A stretch of 8,847 bases of DNA from an uncultured Bacilli bacterium (GTDB lineage Bacteria; Bacillota_I; Bacilli_A; RF39; UBA660): the NCBI GenBank assembly GCA_947628105.1, contig CANQYN010000041.1, forward strand, positions 1 through 8,847, read 5' to 3'. The notes beneath the pieces were generated by a model. That model had not been told where the DNA came from. It ran no database searches and saw only the letters and a program-made list of their open reading frames with translations. Made by a program: the position numbers and the translations under genes. Shown here piece by piece: positions 6,664-8,847 of the stretch; within the stretch, counting starts at the first letter, position 1, and every line of letters starts with the position of its first letter.

Positions 6664-7071
6664 CTACCACTCAATATTGATATCATCATTATCGTGGATA
6701 TCTTTACCATCACGTTCATCTGTAATTTTTCCTTGGACATTAATGTTGTTAGGAGTACATAAGAAAATTCCTCCACCAATTTTTTGCAAATCCCCTCCGA
6801 TAGCATAAATTGTTCCTGCTAAAAAATCAACAATTCTTTTTGCTTGATCAGAAGTAACTCTTTTTAAATTTACAACAACTGTATTCCTCATTTTTAAATG
6901 GTCCGCAATTTGTTGCGATTCTGAATAAGCCCTAGGTTCTAATAAAATCATTTTTCCATTACCATCATTTTCTTGTAGCGCTTCTTCAGGGGAAGCAACA
7001 TAATATTCATCAACTGATGTATTAGAAAATGTATCTTCATCACCATTTAACCATTTTTTTAATATTCCCAC
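6664..7071 (-). CDS. sepF: SepF cell-division protein
   Basis: SepF is a cytoplasmic division factor that tethers FtsZ to the membrane and shapes septal rings. The 135-aa protein starts MGILKKWLNGDED, a short amphipathic membrane-binding helix, then has a variable acidic linker. The SepF core follows: PRAYSESQQIADHLKMRNTV, VNLKRVTSDQAKRIVDFLAG, IYAIGGDLQKIGGGIFLCTP. The GGDLQKIG turn matches the dimer-interface glycines of the family. The longer frame opens at ATG 7107, but that ATG lies in a possible -10 box. AAAGGAGGAG at 7078-7087 sits six bases before GTG 7069-7071, so GTG is chosen. The ylmG and ylmH genes that separate sepF from divIVA in Bacillus are absent here. Confidence 0.92.
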   Translation of the reverse strand: MGILKKWLNGDEDTFSNTSVDEYYVASPEEALQENDGNGKMILLEPRAYSESQQIADHLKMRNTVVVNLKRVTSDQAKRIVDFLAGTIYAIGGDLQKIGGGIFLCTPNNINVQGKITDERDGKDIHDNDDINIEW

Positions 7072-7077
7072 TTTATA

Positions 7078-7087
7078 CTCCTCCTTT
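7078..7087 (-). promoter_or_regulatory. Strong ribosome binding site deciding the sepF start
   Basis: AAAGGAGGAG on the minus strand is a near-perfect Shine-Dalgarno sequence lying inside the longer frame, six bases before GTG 7069-7071. It makes the twelve upstream codons untranslated leader. Confidence 0.8.
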
Positions 7088-7105
7088 GGTATGTTAACTA
7101 AAATC

Positions 7106-7111
7106 ATTTTA
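7106..7111 (-). promoter_or_regulatory. Possible -10 box for sepF-divIVA
   Basis: TAAAAT occurs on the minus strand in the context ATGTGATAAAATG, between the preceding hairpin and the sepF ribosome site. A start near 7099 would give a leader of about 28 nt. No convincing -35 box is visible at 17 bp, so the call is tentative. Confidence 0.35.
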
Positions 7112-7124
7112 TCACATTTAAAAT

Positions 7125-7170
7125 TAAAAGAAAACAGATTTCTTAAAAATAATTTAAAAAACCTGTTTCT
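7125..7170 (-). terminator. Probable terminator downstream of the sortase gene
   Basis: On the minus strand AGAAACAGG begins an AT-rich hairpin (arms near 7160-7170 and 7129-7140) whose return arm includes ATCTGTTTTCT, with one bulged A and a wobble pair. A TTTT run at 7125-7128 follows. It separates the sortase gene from sepF. The stem is weak but long. Confidence 0.5.
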
Positions 7171-7191
7171 TCTGAATAAACTCTTTTTATT

Positions 7192-7974
7192 CTAATTTAT
7201 TTTTTTTGCTACGATGACCAATCTACCATCAGTTTGAGAATATTCACAAGTAGATAATGTCAATAATTCTTCTGGATACTCAGCTGTCGTATCGATATGA
7301 TAAAGAGCTAATTTTTTAATGTTACTAATATAATAATTATATTCCTTAGTATTTTTAGCATCATAAAATTTATAATATTTAAATACTTTATCTCCAACAT
7401 TATATACTTTTGATTTAAAAACGGAAATAATTTCATATATCTGTTTTTCTGAAGTTGTATAAAAAGTAAATGTTTTATGCTTTAAGTAAAAATCCTTTTG
7501 TTTATATTTTTCTAAATCATGAAACATACTGCCATCATCCATATTATGTCCATGAATAATTAAGTTAATATCTCTTAAGGCAACATTATTATGTTTATCG
7601 ATAAATAAAGTTCCTGGATTATATTTCTTTTTATAAAAATCACGATATAAATAATAATCTTCTCCCTTGGTATACATAACCGGATAATTAATTTTGGTAT
7701 CCGCTATTGTAATCCAACCTACAAAATCACTATTTTTTTCATATAATTTTTTCATTTTCTCAATTTGTTTTTCATCATTTGTCAAAACTCTATTTTTAGG
7801 TTCTACAATTTTTTCGTCTTCTAATTTTGGATGATGAAAAGAATCTTTTTGAAAATAAATCCAACCTATCAAAACACCGATTAATATAATAAGAAATGAT
7901 ATAGAGGAAATTAACATAATTTTTCTTTTTTTTCTCTTCTTTTTATAAAGTGCTCTACTAATATAATTTTCCAT
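7192..7974 (-). CDS. Class B-type sortase (membrane transpeptidase)
   Basis: Sortases cleave a sorting motif in secreted proteins and join them to the cell wall. The 260-aa protein (preferred start) has a basic cytoplasmic stretch KKKRKKRK (about 11-18), one membrane segment (about 19-40), and an extracellular catalytic domain. Class B features include NSDFVGWI, INYPVMY and GSMFHDLEKY. The catalytic His is in HGHNM (H143), the Cys in TLSTC (C243), and the Arg in GRLVIVAKK (R251). The longest frame opens at 8010, but an extended -10 promoter at 7993-8001 lies inside it. AAGGTGG (7979-7985) precedes ATG 7972-7974, so that start is used. The adjacent upstream gene encodes a VPKTG-type wall protein, its likely substrate. 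The srtB name is withheld because the recognised motif is unknown. Confidence 0.92.
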   Translation of the reverse strand: MENYISRALYKKKRKKRKIMLISSISFLIILIGVLIGWIYFQKDSFHHPKLEDEKIVEPKNRVLTNDEKQIEKMKKLYEKNSDFVGWITIADTKINYPVMYTKGEDYYLYRDFYKKKYNPGTLFIDKHNNVALRDINLIIHGHNMDDGSMFHDLEKYKQKDFYLKHKTFTFYTTSEKQIYEIISVFKSKVYNVGDKVFKYYKFYDAKNTKEYNYYISNIKKLALYHIDTTAEYPEELLTLSTCEYSQTDGRLVIVAKKIN

Positions 7975-7992
7975 GATACCACCTTCTGATTT

Positions 7993-8001
7993 ATTATAAC
8001 A
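7993..8001 (-). promoter_or_regulatory. Extended -10 promoter of the sortase gene
   Basis: The minus strand has TGTTATAAT, a perfect TGnTATAAT extended -10. No good -35 box is seen at 17 bp (TATTTT), which an extended -10 can tolerate. It lies between the terminator of the wall-protein gene and the sortase ribosome site, so the sortase has its own promoter. Confidence 0.7.
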
Positions 8002-8012
8002 TGTCTGCAATT

Positions 8013-8042
8013 AAAAAAATAGGAGAAATCTCCTATTTTTTT
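8013..8042. terminator. Palindromic terminator of the wall-anchored protein gene
   Basis: A perfect 13-bp inverted repeat has arms of seven A then TAGGAG (8013-8025) and CTCCTA then seven T (8030-8042), with a four-base loop. It is symmetric, so it could work on either strand. On the minus strand the gene's TAG stop (8033-8035) is part of the stem. It isolates this gene from the sortase promoter downstream. Confidence 0.8.
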
Positions 8043-8788
8043 GAAGTTGCTAATTTAACAGTATAAGCTCCTGTTCCTAAGATTAATACCATAAATCCAA
8101 TTAGTGCACTTGGAAGAGTATTTCCTGTTTTAGGAACATCATCTTTTTTCGCTTCTGATTCTGTTTTTTCAGGTGCTTCTGTTATATCATCATCAGTAGT
8201 TTGAGTATTAGCTTCTTCAATCACTTTTTCCATGATTGCTTCATCCCAAACTTTTTCACCTTCAGTATCTTTTAACTCAGAAACTTTTTCAGCATCGATA
8301 TCCATTATAATAGTTTGATCTGGGGTTCCATCAGCATTCCAATCAATTTTTGTTTCATAATGAATTGGTTTATTTCCTAGGATAGCTTGTTCAAGGCTCT
8401 TGTAATCAATAGGATAGTATATATCAAGAAAATCATCTGTTTTTAAATCTTCTTCTACTCCATTAATTTTGATTTTTTGTTCAGCACCTGTTGGTTTTGT
8501 AATACGAATTCCTAACCAAGCTTTTCCTTCTGGTCTATCCTCTGCTGCTTCTAGTGCGACAGCTTTAATAGCTTGTGAAAGTGTAACTTTAACAGTTTCT
8601 GCATTCTCTTTACCTTCGATATTTAATAAAGTTCCTTCTTCTGTATCAGCATCTGTAATTCCACCTTCAACAGAATCGGCATTTGTAATATCTTTTACCT
8701 TTCCTTGTAATTCACCAGCTGCGAATACACCTGGTACAAATAGTACAGAAATAAGCATTGCCATTACAACATATTTTAGTTTTTTCAT
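8033..8788 (-). CDS. Secreted wall-anchored protein with VPKTG sorting signal
   Basis: The protein has 251 aa. An N-terminal signal peptide (about 1-23, KKLK then a hydrophobic core, ending VFA-AG) is followed by an acidic ectodomain. A sorting signal closes it: VPKTG at 218-222, a hydrophobic segment of about 226-246, and a basic tail KLATSKK. This is the LPXTG layout with Val in the first position. The ectodomain resembles no family I recognise. It holds two imperfect 10-residue repeats (ITNADSVEGG 34-43, ITDADTEEGT 44-53) and a DWNADGTPD stretch (149-157) like an EF-hand/dockerin calcium loop. An Asp/Glu/Thr-rich stalk (about 195-217) precedes the signal. The ATG at 8786-8788 has AAGGAGG immediately upstream. 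The neighbouring sortase probably attaches it to peptidoglycan. Ligand and role are unknown. Confidence 0.85.
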   Translation of the reverse strand: MKKLKYVVMAMLISVLFVPGVFAAGELQGKVKDITNADSVEGGITDADTEEGTLLNIEGKENAETVKVTLSQAIKAVALEAAEDRPEGKAWLGIRITKPTGAEQKIKINGVEEDLKTDDFLDIYYPIDYKSLEQAILGNKPIHYETKIDWNADGTPDQTIIMDIDAEKVSELKDTEGEKVWDEAIMEKVIEEANTQTTDDDITEAPEKTESEAKKDDVPKTGNTLPSALIGFMVLILGTGAYTVKLATSKK

Positions 8789-8793
8789 TTTTT

Positions 8794-8816
8794 CCTCCTT
8801 TTTTATTTCAAGTATA
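8794..8816 (-). promoter_or_regulatory. Ribosome site and possible -10 box of the wall-protein gene
   Basis: On the minus strand a TATACT hexamer (8811-8816) is followed by a strong AAGGAGG at about 8794-8800, six bases before the ATG. No good -35 box is seen in the remaining AT-rich edge (8834-8839 reads TTTTAT), so the ribosome site is firm and the promoter tentative. Confidence 0.45.
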
Positions 8817-8847
8817 ATGCAGGAACAAAATAAATAAAATTTATTTG

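Noticed and set aside
6576..6806. Minus-strand open frame of 76 codons spanning the sepF-divIVA junction
   Set aside because: It is out of frame with two clear genes that cover it and shows no recognisable protein.
7975..8010. Longer sortase start giving 12 extra residues
   Set aside because: The extra codons contain the extended -10 promoter and the AAGGTGG ribosome site of the downstream ATG, so they are unlikely to be translated.
8469..8837. Plus-strand open frame of 122 codons at the right end
   Set aside because: It is antisense to the wall-protein gene. Its Ser/Ala-rich translation is a shadow of that gene's codon pattern, and its end covers that gene's ribosome site.

Overview
The window is AT-rich (by eye about 30% G+C) and reads as chromosomal DNA from a low-GC Gram-positive bacterium of the Bacilli/Firmicutes type. 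The reasons are strong AGGAGG-type ribosome binding sites, a T-box leader, a sepF-divIVA-ileS gene order like the Bacillus ylmF-divIVA-ileS region, a class B-type sortase, and a cell-wall sorting signal. Trp is encoded by TGG and the genes end normally, so nothing suggests a Mycoplasma code. A gut Bacilli lineage (Erysipelotrichales- or RF39-like) is plausible, but that is inference only.

Layout: apart from the left edge, every gene is on the minus strand, so they are read here from right to left. At the right end is a secreted protein with a VPKTG-type wall sorting signal (8033-8788). It is followed by its own terminator and then a separately promoted class B-type sortase (7192-7974). Next come the division genes sepF (6664-7071) and divIVA (6166-6624). 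An isoleucine T-box leader (about 5969-6160, specifier codon ATC) follows. Its first downstream gene is not ileS but a Na+/Ca2+-exchanger-type antiporter (5004-5954), and ileS (2270-4966) lies 37 nt after that. A terminator built into the ileS stop codon is followed at once by a consensus promoter for tgt (1046-2200), which overlaps a calcineurin-like metallophosphoesterase gene (253 to about 1074). The left 230 bases are the 3' end of an IS3-family insertion sequence on the plus strand, converging on the phosphoesterase gene.

Functionally this is mostly core biology: division (SepF, DivIVA), tRNA charging (IleRS), tRNA modification (Tgt) and surface-protein anchoring (sortase plus a likely substrate). 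I see no clearly new defence or mobile system. The points most worth following up are the exchanger placed under the isoleucine T-box ahead of ileS, a one-residue insertion in the specificity loop of Tgt, and the sortase/VPKTG-protein pair.

Four start codons were moved downstream of the longest reading frame because a ribosome binding site, and in two cases a -10 box, lies inside the longer frame. These are sepF, divIVA, the sortase and, less certainly, the phosphoesterase.
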